From the NCBI RefSeq assembly GCF_000711695.1, contig NW_013546867.1:1-29852 (forward strand): a stretch of DNA of 29,852 bases, given 5' to 3'. Shown in pieces: positions 1 through 10,242 of this stretch. The notes under the pieces were generated by a model. That model was not told the DNA's origin. It ran no database searches and saw nothing but the letters and a program-made list of their open reading frames with translations. The first letter of the stretch is position 1; the number at the start of each line of letters is the position of its first letter. This DNA comes from Tilletiaria anomala UBC 951. Lineage: Eukaryota > Basidiomycota > Exobasidiomycetes > Georgefischeriales > Tilletiariaceae. Position numbers and translations under genes: made by a program.

Positions 1-181
1 GGGCCGCCCGAAGATAAGAATATCTGCGATAGAGTCAGATAGTCCATGGGCTTGTAGTCCTTTGGCTAACACACTCAAACTGATGCTCGGCAGTTGCTTC
101 GCTTTCGATGTATAGTTTATGTACTCAACCTTCCGCCAGAAGTAGCTCCACGATAACCTGGCTTTACCCTCGCCAGACAGC
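1..181 (-). CDS. Possible internal exon of an unidentified gene, cut by the left edge
   Basis: Reading the minus strand from 181 to the edge gives 60 open codons. The exon is preceded by a good acceptor: a CACTAAT branch-like site, a T-rich tract and TTTCTAG ending at 182. Only one frame stays open, and it needs two bases of a codon from an upstream exon. The peptide is mixed hydrophilic and aromatic, with segments such as SWSYFWRKVEYINY and GLSDSIADILIFGRP. I do not recognise it. An open minus-strand frame at 196-507 could hold the preceding exon, but I found no donor there with the required phase. It could equally be the remnant of a mobile element, since a retrotransposon fossil lies 1.6 kb away. 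Confidence 0.3.
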
Positions 182-1779
182 CTAGAAATAATAAATTAGT
201 GATAGTGATATCTGCGGGCTAGGGCTAAAATGGGATGTGCAGAAGTCAAGCTGTATATAGTATAGATGGGTGAGACGCGCAAGCAGTTTATATGATTGTA
301 TAAAGCTGCTACAAGTTTTCGAGGCTTGGCTATCGAATGAGGACTCTGGAAAGTCATTGGGCCAAGTAATTGTGCTGAGTCGCTACCATTTGGCTTTGTT
401 GTCTCAGTCCGTCCAACGAGGCTAGACGCGTTGCTTCTGCGAAACGGCTGCGGACAAGCAGTCTTCTGCAGCAGAGTGTTAACAGCTGCAAGGCAGAAAG
501 GGTCCACAGACTTAGGCTAACACAAATTACTGGCTGCTGGCTCCAGGCACTCTAGGGCATCACGCTATGCGAAAACGGGGCATTGAGGAACGCAAGGAAC
601 GTGACAACTTAGACCGCTCCATCTTAGTGTCAGGTATTCCATAACCCTTTCGCGCAGTTCGGTGCCCATGGGTGCGACAGCATAAGTGATACAGCCCCTA
701 CATTGGCATCGTCAGCGTCACAGTGGAGCTAAAGAACCGTGCCCAAGTATATGCAGAGGGGCTCTGCATTTGATGTTCTCTTGCTGTTTAGGAGTGCAGG
801 ACTCTATGGGTATGCCAGGGAACAAATCCCTATATACTTGGGCAGCGTGGGTTTTCAATATTTATCAATCCCGCTGTCTATATTTTCCACCCCACTTCTT
901 GCAACTATATTGCCTATGCGAACTGCTCCATATATATGACACCCAAAGCATACTAAACAAATGATCAAGGTTTTTGGACCTAAAACGGAAGTCCGATACT
1001 AGTGCCGATTGGCTCAGGGTTGACACATACTTCCGCAAACTCTTTCGTGACATTTCCGATAGGCTACACCATCCTTAGCCCAATTTGCGACTGCGAACGT
1101 GAGGGCATATATAGGACGACCTTTGGTGCCAGAGCAGCGGAAATACAGACCCGCGAGCTAACGAAACAAATCATATCGAAGCAGCACAGCTCAAAGACTA
1201 CCAACGAACGTCATGAAAGGTTCGAGAGCAAGGAACAGGTTATAATGGCTGTATATGAAAGCAGGCATCTTGTAGATAGATATATAAAGAGCCGCACATG
1301 GCGTCCACCGTTCGTGTAGCCTAGAGAACAGAGCGAATCAAAGCATCTTATCTTGGAAGAGATAGGACATCTCGCTCCAATAAGGATTGGAGCCCATCAC
1401 CCCAAGGCCAAATCGAATACTCGAGTGACTTGAAGCGAGGAGGAAGATTTCAGCAAGTACTACCTCAATCTGGGCAATAGTCAGCATCAATAAGTGGTGC
1501 GGTGGCAACTTTGATGCGCAGCCTTTCAAAGGCCCAGACACTGATGGTCAAGGTGTGTATGAGAGGAGGCTACGCGGCCGACGCAGTCAGTAAGCACTGA
1601 GCAACAATGGCACCTCTGTGGACATCTATCGCAAGACTGGCACTTGAGGTTCCAGACATGCAGTGAGATCTCATTGTCCTCAGCGAAGTCAAACTCGTGG
1701 AGGACGGACGCTCCTTTGGGAAGTGGAAACGGTATAACCAAAAGGGGGAGTTCTCCACGACGGCATCTCAGTTTTCCCT
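182..1779. other. Gene-poor stretch left of the retrotransposon remnant
   Basis: Only short open frames overlap here on both strands, and none carries a recognisable motif. The sequence is AT-richer than the gene blocks, with several TATATA-like runs (for example near 840-945 and 1107-1115). It may contain decayed 5' parts of the copia element, but I could not identify a long terminal repeat or a convincing primer-binding site. The text TGGTGCCAGAGC near 1125 faintly resembles a copia primer-binding site and is not enough to call one. Confidence 0.5.
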
Positions 1780-2860
1780 ATCGTGCAGGGAACCACGAAC
1801 GCAATACAGAGAGCATGTTGAACTATATAGCCACGCAGGTGAAGACAGCGAGCTATGTAACCTACGCCACGGACATGCAAGCATAACTCGCGCAACACAA
1901 CCTTTAAGGCGAAGTGAACACCTGACGCCGAGGCTGGGCATCATATATGACGCGTGCGCTTTCAAAAAGCTCCCCCATCTCCATATGCCAGCACAAGGAA
2001 TGAAAACAGAACACAGCATGTGCTTGAGTGGGTGCATGCGGACATCCTTGGGCCTATGCCCATAGAGAGCGTAAATGGCGTGCTCTACTTCCTGACATTT
2101 ACAGATGGAAGGTCGGGCAAGACCTGACTTTACAAATTAGCAGGTTGCAAGAACGCTGCTGACGTCATTGATAACTGGATCTGCCAAGTAGAGAGGAGGC
2201 GAGCAAAGAGATTAAGATCTTCTACTCGAACAGAGAGCGTCTACATCATGGGGGCATAGCAACTCCTCCAACGACAAGGCGTCCGGCACAAAAGGTTAGC
2301 CGCATCTACACACTAACAGAAGAGGGGTGCTGAACGCCTCAATCGGACACTCTTCAATATGGTCCGAAAATGGAGCGGCGTATCGAAGCTAGAGCAGGCA
2401 CTTTTGGATGAGATAACTACAGCAGTAGCCTATGCGTACAATCACTGGGTATGCTATTGAATGAATGCCTTATTTTGACCACAATACGATGTTCTGACTT
2501 CCCATCGTTCTCTGCACAAACTCCGGATACTCCGTGCAGCACTTTACATATCTACAAAGTGCTGGCTTCATGTGCAGCTGCAGTCGCTTGTGCATTGCTC
2601 TTGAGCCTTCCATGAACATCGAAAGTGCTTTATAGGCTGTGCTACTTTTGCAATCCTTCACTCCTTTGGCTCGCGGATCGGCCGCTGCTCCTGCCTCAAA
2701 AGGGAGCATTTTCACCCAAAGAGTCAAAGGACTGGGCATCTCGGTTGACCTCCTCACCAAGGGCTTGCCACTGGCACAGGCTCGTCAGCTGCCATACTTT
2801 ATTGGCCTCATCGGCCAATAAGCTACCCTGTCATCTGAGGAGGGCTGATCAAATGACGCA
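1780..2860 (+). mobile_element. Fossil of a Ty1/copia LTR retrotransposon (pol remnant)
   Basis: Treated as a fossil. The plus strand carries copia pol pieces in the expected order. First comes a zinc-binding pre-integrase-like stretch (about 1840-2030). Next is the start of the integrase core, with the copia signature DILGPMP followed by a Y-F-L-T-F-T-D block (about 2030-2120). A later integrase block has the AERLNRTL signature (about 2325-2450). Last is the end of the RNase H region, with the typical LLTKGLP motif (about 2735-2820). Most of the reverse transcriptase and all of gag appear to be missing, and no LTRs or target-site duplication were recognised. The element is broken in many places (well over five), so it is old and inactive. 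The boundaries are approximate. Confidence 0.8.
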
Positions 2861-4540
2861 CAAATGGTGCTGGACGCCTTGCCTAGTTTCTATGGGCCAC
2901 TTGTGCATTTGAAGAAACTAAGTGGCCGCGTGATGTCCCGATAGTCTTGTGCATGCATTAGAGGGTAATTTTGCTTCGTTGTTGGATGCGACTTTCATAT
3001 TTTCCCCATTAATCCTGCCATATACTCCATCCACTCGTACTGCGTTTCTTATTCATGCTTTTAGGCGTTCACAGTTAATTGAATACTACCCAAGCTTGTG
3101 ATATTTTAGATACAGCGCCAGAACCTTAGCCTATTCTTTAGCTCCCTGCTCAGTGTCTCGTTTTAACCAAGAGCACTCGTGCGATCATCACCAACGAGTG
3201 AGCAATCACTTTGCCTTTGGTGCCAACATCGCCTTCCACCGCATCAAGCCATATCTATCGGTTCGCCTTGTCACCTCCCACAGTTTCTCGTTTCTTTTAC
3301 ATTCCAGAAGCCAGCATCTCACTTCTCTTTGTAATTTGCCTTTCGATTCTTGAACATGAATAGGCAACAACTGTAATGAGTAGAAGAAACTTCCTTCCTC
3401 TTCCACGAGCCTGGTAAGCGCCGTTCCTATAGCTACCCATCCGAGTCTGGCATACGAGCGGCAACGAGTTGACCTTGCCCAAGCTTCAACACAGTATTGA
3501 TTTCATTCACGCTTTATTGTGACGAGAGTCAAATATTTAATAACAGACTGATGGCCTGTCGCCCCACTTTCTGCCATGGGCTCAGGAGGGAATGCTGGGC
3601 TGCAGCTGTAGAGGCTGTAAAAATCTATATCCCAATGTTAGGTTGGTCTCCAAAGAAAAAGGAGATGGCGCTAGAAATCACCAAGGTGAAGAACGGCATT
3701 CATTAGTTGAACGTGCAGTCCCCAAGAAGGGAGTGGACAGCCAGCAGTCTAATATGAGACCAAGCTTTTTGCATATCGGCCACTTTCCCGATCGCGGTCG
3801 CGATGCCGGTGCCATGATTCCTAGCTGACACTTTGCTGAAACACTGGGCACTAAGCATCATGCAGCTGCGACTTTGGTGCCATAGTGCTTCGAAGCCTAA
3901 GTAATTATATGTTGTTAGATGGAACACTTGCTGGTCGCCCAATCCATTCGAGCCGTCGCCGTCGATCACGACGTTGATCAGGAGTATGACATTGTTTCGG
4001 GCATCTTCATGCTGGCCTACGGAAATCGAGTATTCTCGCGCAGTAAATAGTAACGCGAAGCCACAGACGTGACGGGCGCAACTGAGTAAGTGGTATTGAA
4101 ACATGGTATCGATAAACTTCTCTAGCTCTGTAGTATAGTACCCTCATCGAATTCAGGATTCTGCACGAAGTGGCGTGCTTGTCATCATCAAAACGGGCTC
4201 TTCAGTGTTTGCAGTAGTGACGGAGATCAGCATGTTGGGGACAAAAGTCAAGTGTCTGAACTTACGGGACCACTTCTTCATGTAGTACTTTGGGGCGGAC
4301 TCACTCCGTCGACAATCACGCGCATCACCATCATTGCCGACTGTCTGACCAAGGATCTCGATACGCAAGGCCAGATTCTGGCAGAGATGGCTGTGATACC
4401 GTTCACGTCTCCAACGCGCACAAACGCAAGGTGTTCATTCGGTATTGTAGCTCTTTCCATATGACTTTTTTCGCTTGAACAACGTGAACTGAGCGTTTGC
4501 CGACAATAAGAGAAGAACACAAATGACTTTTTGTTCATTT
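2861..4540. other. Intergenic stretch with unresolved coding-like pieces on the minus strand
   Basis: No gene could be assembled here. On the minus strand between about 4480 and 3700 there are open frames with protein-like composition. Two donor-like sites lie close together: GGA|GTGAGT near 4310 and CCC|GTAAGTTC near 4262. One strong branch-plus-acceptor sequence, CTAAC followed by TTACTTAG, ends near 3893. These could belong to a spliced gene downstream of the AAA+ ATPase gene and on the same strand, or to a decayed one. Peptide pieces include EHLAFVRVGDVNGITAIS and INVVIDGDGSNGLGDQQ; I do not recognise the family. The 2861-3700 part shows nothing I can support. Confidence 0.3.
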
Positions 4541-7106
4541 CTACGCATCCTCGGTCTCTTTCGCCTCCCGCCCAAGCCGTTCGTCGCCGCCGAGGAGAGT
4601 CCAGCTCTCAACCTCTTGGCCTCTGCCGTTCCTGCGTATCAGAAACCGGCCTTCGGGTCCTTGCTCCTTCCAAACAAGCTGAAACGCAGTTCTGGTCAGA
4701 CCACAGGGCATCACTTGGCCATCGTCGTTGTCAGACTCACTTCTCTTGTACGGCCTAAGCTTTCAATCGCCGACACGCGATCCATAACACTTTCAAGCTT
4801 CTCGGCGAAGCCATCTTGGTCAATAACATTGCGGAATGCTCGCAAGAGAGGCATGCTGTCTGCCCGGATACGATGGTGCCGGTCGATGTGAATGATCTAG
4901 GAAGTATGGCGATAAGCTTGTGAGCCAGTGCCTTATGGTCCTGCCTGAAGTCTGCGGAATGCTTACGTTAAGATGATCGAGGTCCAATACAAAACTAGAG
5001 GACCATGCAAATGTCAGAAATCATTAAAGGGTCGCAAAACCTAGGGAACTCACTCTGGACGCGTCATGACTTGGCGCACTTCGCCCCACGTGATGTGCGG
5101 ATTGGGACAGTCCTCCCCATTGATATCGCATTCCAGATCTCGCGAGGGATCAGTAACATCACGGATGTTTACCATATCATCGACTCTCGGCGGAGTCGTC
5201 TCTGAACCCCGGCTTCTTGAAGCAAGAGCATCTTCGAGCGCAGCCTGCCTTTTGGCTAACTCTGTGAAAAGCAGCCAGGAGCAAGTGGACCATTCTGCAC
5301 GTTGCTAGCTGAGTCAGCATTGCGGGAGGATGAAGCAGTTCTCAAAAGGCCTCACATACTTTGTTCATCCATTACCTGTAAGGAGACAATGATTTAGAGC
5401 TTAACGAGCCGAAAACACGAAATCAATGCTTTGCGACCACCCACGTCATCGTCATGATCCTCAATTATTCCAGTCTTTGACAATAGCCACTGCGTGTCAT
5501 CCTCGACAAGCTGCTCGGCTGCTGCCGTAATGTCCTTCCGGCGTGCAAGGTTGTTGAGCAGCGCTATCCTCCCGCCGGCAACACGGTATACTGAATCTAG
5601 TGTCGAAGTCGGGATATCGCGCCCGTCGCCCCAGTACTGTTGGCGTAGCTTGCGCAATACATCCAGAGATTGCGCGCGGGTCAGATCTCTGAATGTGAGC
5701 GTATCCATACGGACCGATGCTTTGCGCAGCGCATCGAAGACGAAATAGTCGTCCGAGATAAAGACAAAAGTTGCAGTGCCATTGGCGGCCCACCCTAAAG
5801 AGGTAAAGTCAATGGCAATCCTGAGCGAGCTCAAATGGTATACTTGGACCCACGCTCGGCTCTTTGCTGAAATAGATGCAGTAGCTTGAATCCTTCTTCT
5901 TCTCTCGGCAGCAGCTGGCAATTGTTCATAATGATAATGGCTGGCTTCCCCTCGCGTTGCCGCCTGCGGATCAGTGCTTGCTCCAACTTGTGCAGCGCCC
6001 GCTCAAGTGATTGAAATACGGACATCCCAGATAGATCGCTCAGGCCTAGCAGATTGCCCAAGCTTTGCATAGGGAAGTCCATCAGGATCGCGGCTCTACT
6101 GGCAGCCGGACAAACTCACTAGTCGCGATTCATTGAGCTGCGGCGTAGTGGTAAGATGAGACACGTGAGCTACGCACCATGCAATGACCAACTACGACGC
6201 TCACTAATTTATGGCTTCAGAGAAGCGATCCACTGTGATGGAGGTGTCGCTGTGCGCATCAAAGAACGCGCACCCATCTGCTTGGATGCGTTGCATTTCC
6301 TCGATAAACATCGAAGACTTTCCGGAACCCTGACCGGAGAAGAGCCTTTGAGCGACGATTTTATTGCGCACTCGAGTCCTTCCTGTTGGTGCTCACCTTG
6401 CTCCCGAGGACCAAGAAGTAGCGCCCTGCCTCCTTTCCTCGCACAATGGATTCGACCACCTGCTGCTCGGGTCTAGGTGGCTCTATTTGGATGCCAGATG
6501 GGTCGCTACCGCTGTTTGTGAGATTTAAGATGGGGTCATAGCCTTTCTGAAAAGCAGAGTCCATTTTCTGTAAGTGCACACAGATGTGAGGATGTTTTAG
6601 CCTTCCTTCATTAACCATTGGGCACGCGTAAGCCGAAAGGCATACCTTGAGGACATGGGATTTGTACCATGACTGGTAGAGCATCGCAGCGGCTCCCAAT
6701 AGTAGAACTCCTATAGAAGCACCCATGGCAGTCTCAAATCCCGTCGAACTGATATGATGTGAATCGCAAAGGGAGACGGAACCTCGTCAGAACCATCAAG
6801 GTGATTGGGAACAGCCACAGTACCTCCCAAAGTAATAACACACTTGAAGAAGGACGACAGGCTTCCTTTGCTGGATTGTGATGACTGAGACTCTTCACCC
6901 TCATGCTGCGAATGGGCTTTTTCTTGGCGAAAACAGGCGCTTGATGAAAAGCTCCTGTTCGCAAGGTTTGCGTTGCGAAGAGCATCGCCTCGGCGAGCTT
7001 TAATTTGCGATCGCGCTCCAATGGATATGCGGGTAGACCTCAGCATTGGACCGCGGCCAAGGTGGCTGCCAATGGTGTTAAACGCGAAACGGCGGCTCGT
7101 CTGCAT
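4541..7106 (-). CDS. Mitochondrial inner-membrane AAA+ ATPase-like protein, fungal type with C-terminal winged-helix region
   Basis: Eleven exons give 611 codons plus stop. On the minus strand they are 7106-6844, 6748-6646, 6567-6397, 6329-6205, 6098-5854, 5794-5445, 5375-5360 (only 16 nt), 5294-5054, 4994-4967, 4896-4741 and 4678-4541. All junctions have GT donors and AG acceptors and keep frame. Residues 1-45 are basic and rich in R, S and A (MQTSRRFAF...), typical of a mitochondrial presequence. A hydrophobic helix lies at about 95-115 (MGASIGVLLLGAAAMLYQSW). Walker A is GSKGSGKSS at 177-185, split by an intron. A Walker B-like IIIMNN lies at 275-280, followed by AERWA and a sensor-like ISDDY near 315-319. 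The VMDEQKWS block at 420-427 marks the C-terminal region typical of this fungal family. The expected role is an ATP-driven function at the inner mitochondrial membrane; the substrate is unknown. The ATG at 7106 was chosen over one 30 bases upstream because it begins the presequence. Confidence 0.85.
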
Positions 7107-7871
7107 ACTGAATTTATCGCAGCAGGTCCAACACACGTGTCACGGGTCACAAGCAAGCTTACAGCCCTACTGCAGATGGATGAGTTGGCGCCTCTGAACC
7201 CGAATGCCAGAAACGTCGCGCCGAGCTTGCACCCTGAGCAGCAAGTAAAGACTGGACTTCTTTGACCCTGCGATGGAACGGTTGCAGCAGTGAAATGAAG
7301 TAGTGAACAAAATGCAAATCGCCATTACAGCCACGTAATTGGCGTTCTCTATATGTTGTGGTGACCGTGATGATTTGCACCACGCAACACGTACATCTAT
7401 CTGCATATGTGCCTTACCTGTGTTCCTTTACGACGCCAAACTTTCACGACACTTTTGAACAACAAGAAATCAGAATCCGCGTACTCAAGAAGACTCGCAA
7501 ATCATTTTCCTCCGATGATCACTGTAATTGATTAGATTATGTTGATAACCTGACAGAGATGGAAAAAGGAATGATCCTATGAGATTTACATTATATGATA
7601 GTTATTAGTGTGTGCAGCCATCCTATCCTTACCTCACTATTATCGAAATTAGTGACTTGATGCAGCACCCCGTCGTGGCCCGCTGTCTGCTTACTCTCTC
7701 GGGTCGAACTGCATACTTCCTAGTCGTTCTCTTGCACGACAAGAAAAAAGGTGCTAAGCGCTGTCGACCCCCTTTGGGGAACTGTGGTCATCGCTTAGGC
7801 TTTACTTCCAGAAGGCCTCTGAAAATGCTTATCGATTGAACGTCATGGCCATATGAGGCTTTGATTTCAAA
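7107..7871. promoter_or_regulatory. Divergent intergenic region (AAA+ ATPase gene / unknown gene)
   Basis: The 765 bp separate two genes transcribed away from each other, so both promoters should lie here. Only short overlapping frames without motifs are present. The part from about 7500 to 7620 is AT-rich (GATTAGATTATG, TTACATTATATGATAG). I see no clear TATA box at a standard distance from either ATG. Confidence 0.5.
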
Positions 7872-9479
7872 ATGTCACGCTTACTGCCTTCAAACTCGGC
7901 TTCGAGCTCGGGATTGGGTCCAAGGTCTACAGGGCAAGGCGAAAAGCCATTAAAGAAGCAAGGAGCTGCGCCGTTGCATTTTCCTCCGCTATCGCCAGCG
8001 AGGGCAACAGCTGCTCAGACGTGTTTGTCTAGCCCTCACATCAACGAAACCCTGGAGGCGCATGTTACATCTCCTGCGGCCCGAGAAGGACTAGCACAGT
8101 CTACCCTCTCAAAGTTCCGCGAACGCAAGCAGTCCGATGCACGCTCAGACATTTCTTCTATAGCGTCTAGCGATAGCTTGCCTGGGGATCACAGTCTCCG
8201 AACACAACGTCATACAAGGGGCAGCAACCGTCCACCATCCTTGATCCTGGCATCTGCCTCATCGCATTCCACTCCTACCGTCCAGTCAACACCCATCGAG
8301 CCTTTATCGAAAGAATGGTCGACCGCGATTCCAAGATGCACACGGCCTGCTTCGGCATTGGCAGAAACGCCCCAGCCCAATGGCACTTCAGAAACGGGAT
8401 CGCCAGCCGGAAAGCTTGCCGAAGTGCCTGTTCGTAACATCGTGAGCCTGGAACCTGGACGCGCCAGAGTGCAGGTCACAATCGCCAATACATCAGCTCA
8501 TGCCGATGCAAAGTTGCAGAAGGCAGCGCCAGCCATGCCTGATGATGCACACTTGGCCCTTCTGTCTCTGATGAAGCGCAGCGTGGAGTATAAAGGGCAG
8601 TCGCGAGGCACCCCAAAAGATAAATCGATGAAGAAGGTCCAGAATCAGGACGAGAATCCTCGTGGAGCAAACCGCGAGCGACATGGCCAAAGTGGGGCAC
8701 TTGGACTTCAACCGCCCCACCAAGTAGCCGCTGCAGCTCGCAGAGATGACGCATTACTTGAGCAGGAATTGCTCAGAAGTGCTGGAATTGCAGGGCAAGA
8801 CACATCGAAGCCAAGCATCAAGTTTGCCGGACGCACCAGTACACCTGAAACTCCAAAAGAGACTCGGCAGCAGCCCGAGGTTCTGCACACAGCTCTACCA
8901 CAACTTGGGCTTCGTCAAAGACGCATGGATCCCCACCATACAAATGCAGTGGCTCAGCCACAGCACCCACACAGAAAGAGGGTCATGGAGCAGCTGGAAA
9001 GTAGCAACTATACTATGAAGAGTGCAGAAGGTGAATCTACAGAGTCACTACGGAAAAAGAGGGCTGCAATGATGAGGCCATACAGTCGGCGCTCCTCTGA
9101 AGTAACGGCGCTGGCGCGCAGCAGCATGGGGCTGCCACAGCGTTCGCCTGGCGGGGTCTTGGACAAGGCTAGGCGAATCGTGCCTTCACGTCTCGCAGCA
9201 GCTGTGTCTCTACAGGTGGTTTACAACGGCAATCTCCTGCATCCCCCATATGATGTCGCTCAACGTCAGGGCTCTTCACTGAGTCAAGGATGGTCGACAA
9301 GCTTGTTGTGCGCTCCACTACGTACCCTGCGTGGAGCTCTTTCTTCGGCATTTGTCCTCCACGGCTTTGACGGAAGTGTCCCCATCCCCGACGCGGCTTG
9401 TTGGCTTGTGGAGAGAGGTGTAGCCATTGCTGGAGTAGCACAAAGTTGGATAGGAGTCATTGCCGAATCATTTGATTGA
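7872..9479 (+). CDS. Single-exon protein of unknown function, 535 aa, mostly disordered
   Basis: This uninterrupted frame starts at an ATG in a good context (TCAAAATGTC, A at -3) and ends with TGA. Its length without an intron, between intron-rich genes, supports real coding. Residues 1 to about 430 are rich in S, P, T, A, R and Q with no obvious fold. They include a basic segment KFRERKQSDARSD and the repeated idea of short charged helices (DDALLEQELLRSAGIAG near 290-306). The last 90 residues are different: less polar, with hydrophobic or amphipathic runs such as PSRLAAAVSLQVVYNG and CWLVERGVAIAGVAQSWIGV near the C-terminus. That suggests a small folded or membrane-contacting domain. I do not recognise the family. 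It converges on the GPI-protein gene with 125 bp between stop codons. Confidence 0.75.
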   Translation: MSRLLPSNSASSSGLGPRSTGQGEKPLKKQGAAPLHFPPLSPARATAAQTCLSSPHINETLEAHVTSPAAREGLAQSTLSKFRERKQSDARSDISSIASSDSLPGDHSLRTQRHTRGSNRPPSLILASASSHSTPTVQSTPIEPLSKEWSTAIPRCTRPASALAETPQPNGTSETGSPAGKLAEVPVRNIVSLEPGRARVQVTIANTSAHADAKLQKAAPAMPDDAHLALLSLMKRSVEYKGQSRGTPKDKSMKKVQNQDENPRGANRERHGQSGALGLQPPHQVAAAARRDDALLEQELLRSAGIAGQDTSKPSIKFAGRTSTPETPKETRQQPEVLHTALPQLGLRQRRMDPHHTNAVAQPQHPHRKRVMEQLESSNYTMKSAEGESTESLRKKRAAMMRPYSRRSSEVTALARSSMGLPQRSPGGVLDKARRIVPSRLAAAVSLQVVYNGNLLHPPYDVAQRQGSSLSQGWSTSLLCAPLRTLRGALSSAFVLHGFDGSVPIPDAACWLVERGVAIAGVAQSWIGVIAESFD

Positions 9480-9604
9480 GCAACTCCCCTTGTAGCATGG
9501 ACGTGTCTTTGTAGCCTAAGTCCTGTTCCAACTGTTGCGTCCCGTGTGTATGAGGATGACACGAACCCGACGCGAGGCCAAGGGAAGCTCGGCCAGCCGA
9601 AAAC

Positions 9605-10242
9605 CTACGCAAGGATCAATGATGCGCCGATCAAAGTTGCAATCGAGAAAGCGCCAACGAGGACCATATCGCGTGCATTCAAGAACGAGGAGGCAGCATT
9701 TTTGCTGGAGCTGGAACCACCACTGGATGAAGAACCAGATGAGGAGCCTGAGGAGACTGGCGGGTTCGTAGGAATCGTCGTCGCTGTCGCATTTGGATTG
9801 TAGGTTGCCACTGGGTTGTAGCTTCCGAAAATTGGTGAGGCTGGGGTAAAGGTAGATGTCTGAGAGAGGGACTGAAACATATAGCTCGATGTTCCTGATG
9901 GAAGGAAATAAAGGTAAATTCATATATGCTAGCTTGGTGCATGCGACCTGTCGATTTTCGGTCCTCGAGCTCACCTGAAATGCTGATCACATTGTTGAAA
10001 GAGGTTCCATCGCCTCCTGGAGTGACTTGGCCTGGCTGCGAGGGTTGTGGAAAGGGGTACTGGGAGGGCCATGTGACAGGAAGAGCAATATGGTCAGGTT
10101 TCGTTGAAGTGGGCACCGTGCACGCTACCAAGATACGTACCGCGCCGGATGCATATGTGGGCCCGTTGCTTAGAGTCGTTTGAGCACATGCCTGCCTGAA
10201 GAAGGAGAGGAAGGCGATGAGGAGTGCGAGATGTGCTTGCAT
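9605..10242 (-). CDS. Small secreted GPI-anchored protein, serine-rich
   Basis: Three exons (10242-10141, 10059-9975, 9894-9605) give 158 residues. The N-terminus MQAHLALLIAFLSFFRQACAQ is a classic signal peptide with a likely cut after ACA or ACAQ. The middle contains N-x-T/S sites and Pro/Thr-rich segments. Near the C-terminus a Ser/Gly-rich spacer (SSGSSSGSSSSGGSSSSK) precedes a short polar stretch and a hydrophobic tail (MVLVGAFSIATLIGASLILA), the layout of a GPI-attachment signal. The product is therefore expected at the plasma membrane or cell wall; its specific role is unknown. The first intron (10060-10140, 81 bp) is a multiple of three without stops, so its removal rests on the GTACGT donor and CCCAG acceptor. 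The second (9895-9974) is needed to keep the frame. The ATG at 10242 is chosen because the signal peptide begins there; the frame also runs upstream. Confidence 0.75.

Noticed and set aside
3880-3990. Minus-strand peptide ending in TTYNYLGF, like the conserved SYNYLGF of serine palmitoyltransferase subunit Lcb2.
   Set aside because: No other Lcb2 motif lies around it, and the same bases read as an intron end (CTAAC branch, then TTACTTAG). The resemblance is probably chance.
4541-7106. Naming the mitochondrial ATPase gene YME2 (mitochondrial escape protein 2).
   Set aside because: No RNA-recognition domain is visible and the length is shorter; the layout fits another fungal AAA family, so no symbol was given.
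8210-9441. Several minus-strand frames inside the 535-aa gene.
   Set aside because: They are short, mutually overlapping and without motifs; they mirror the composition of the plus-strand gene.
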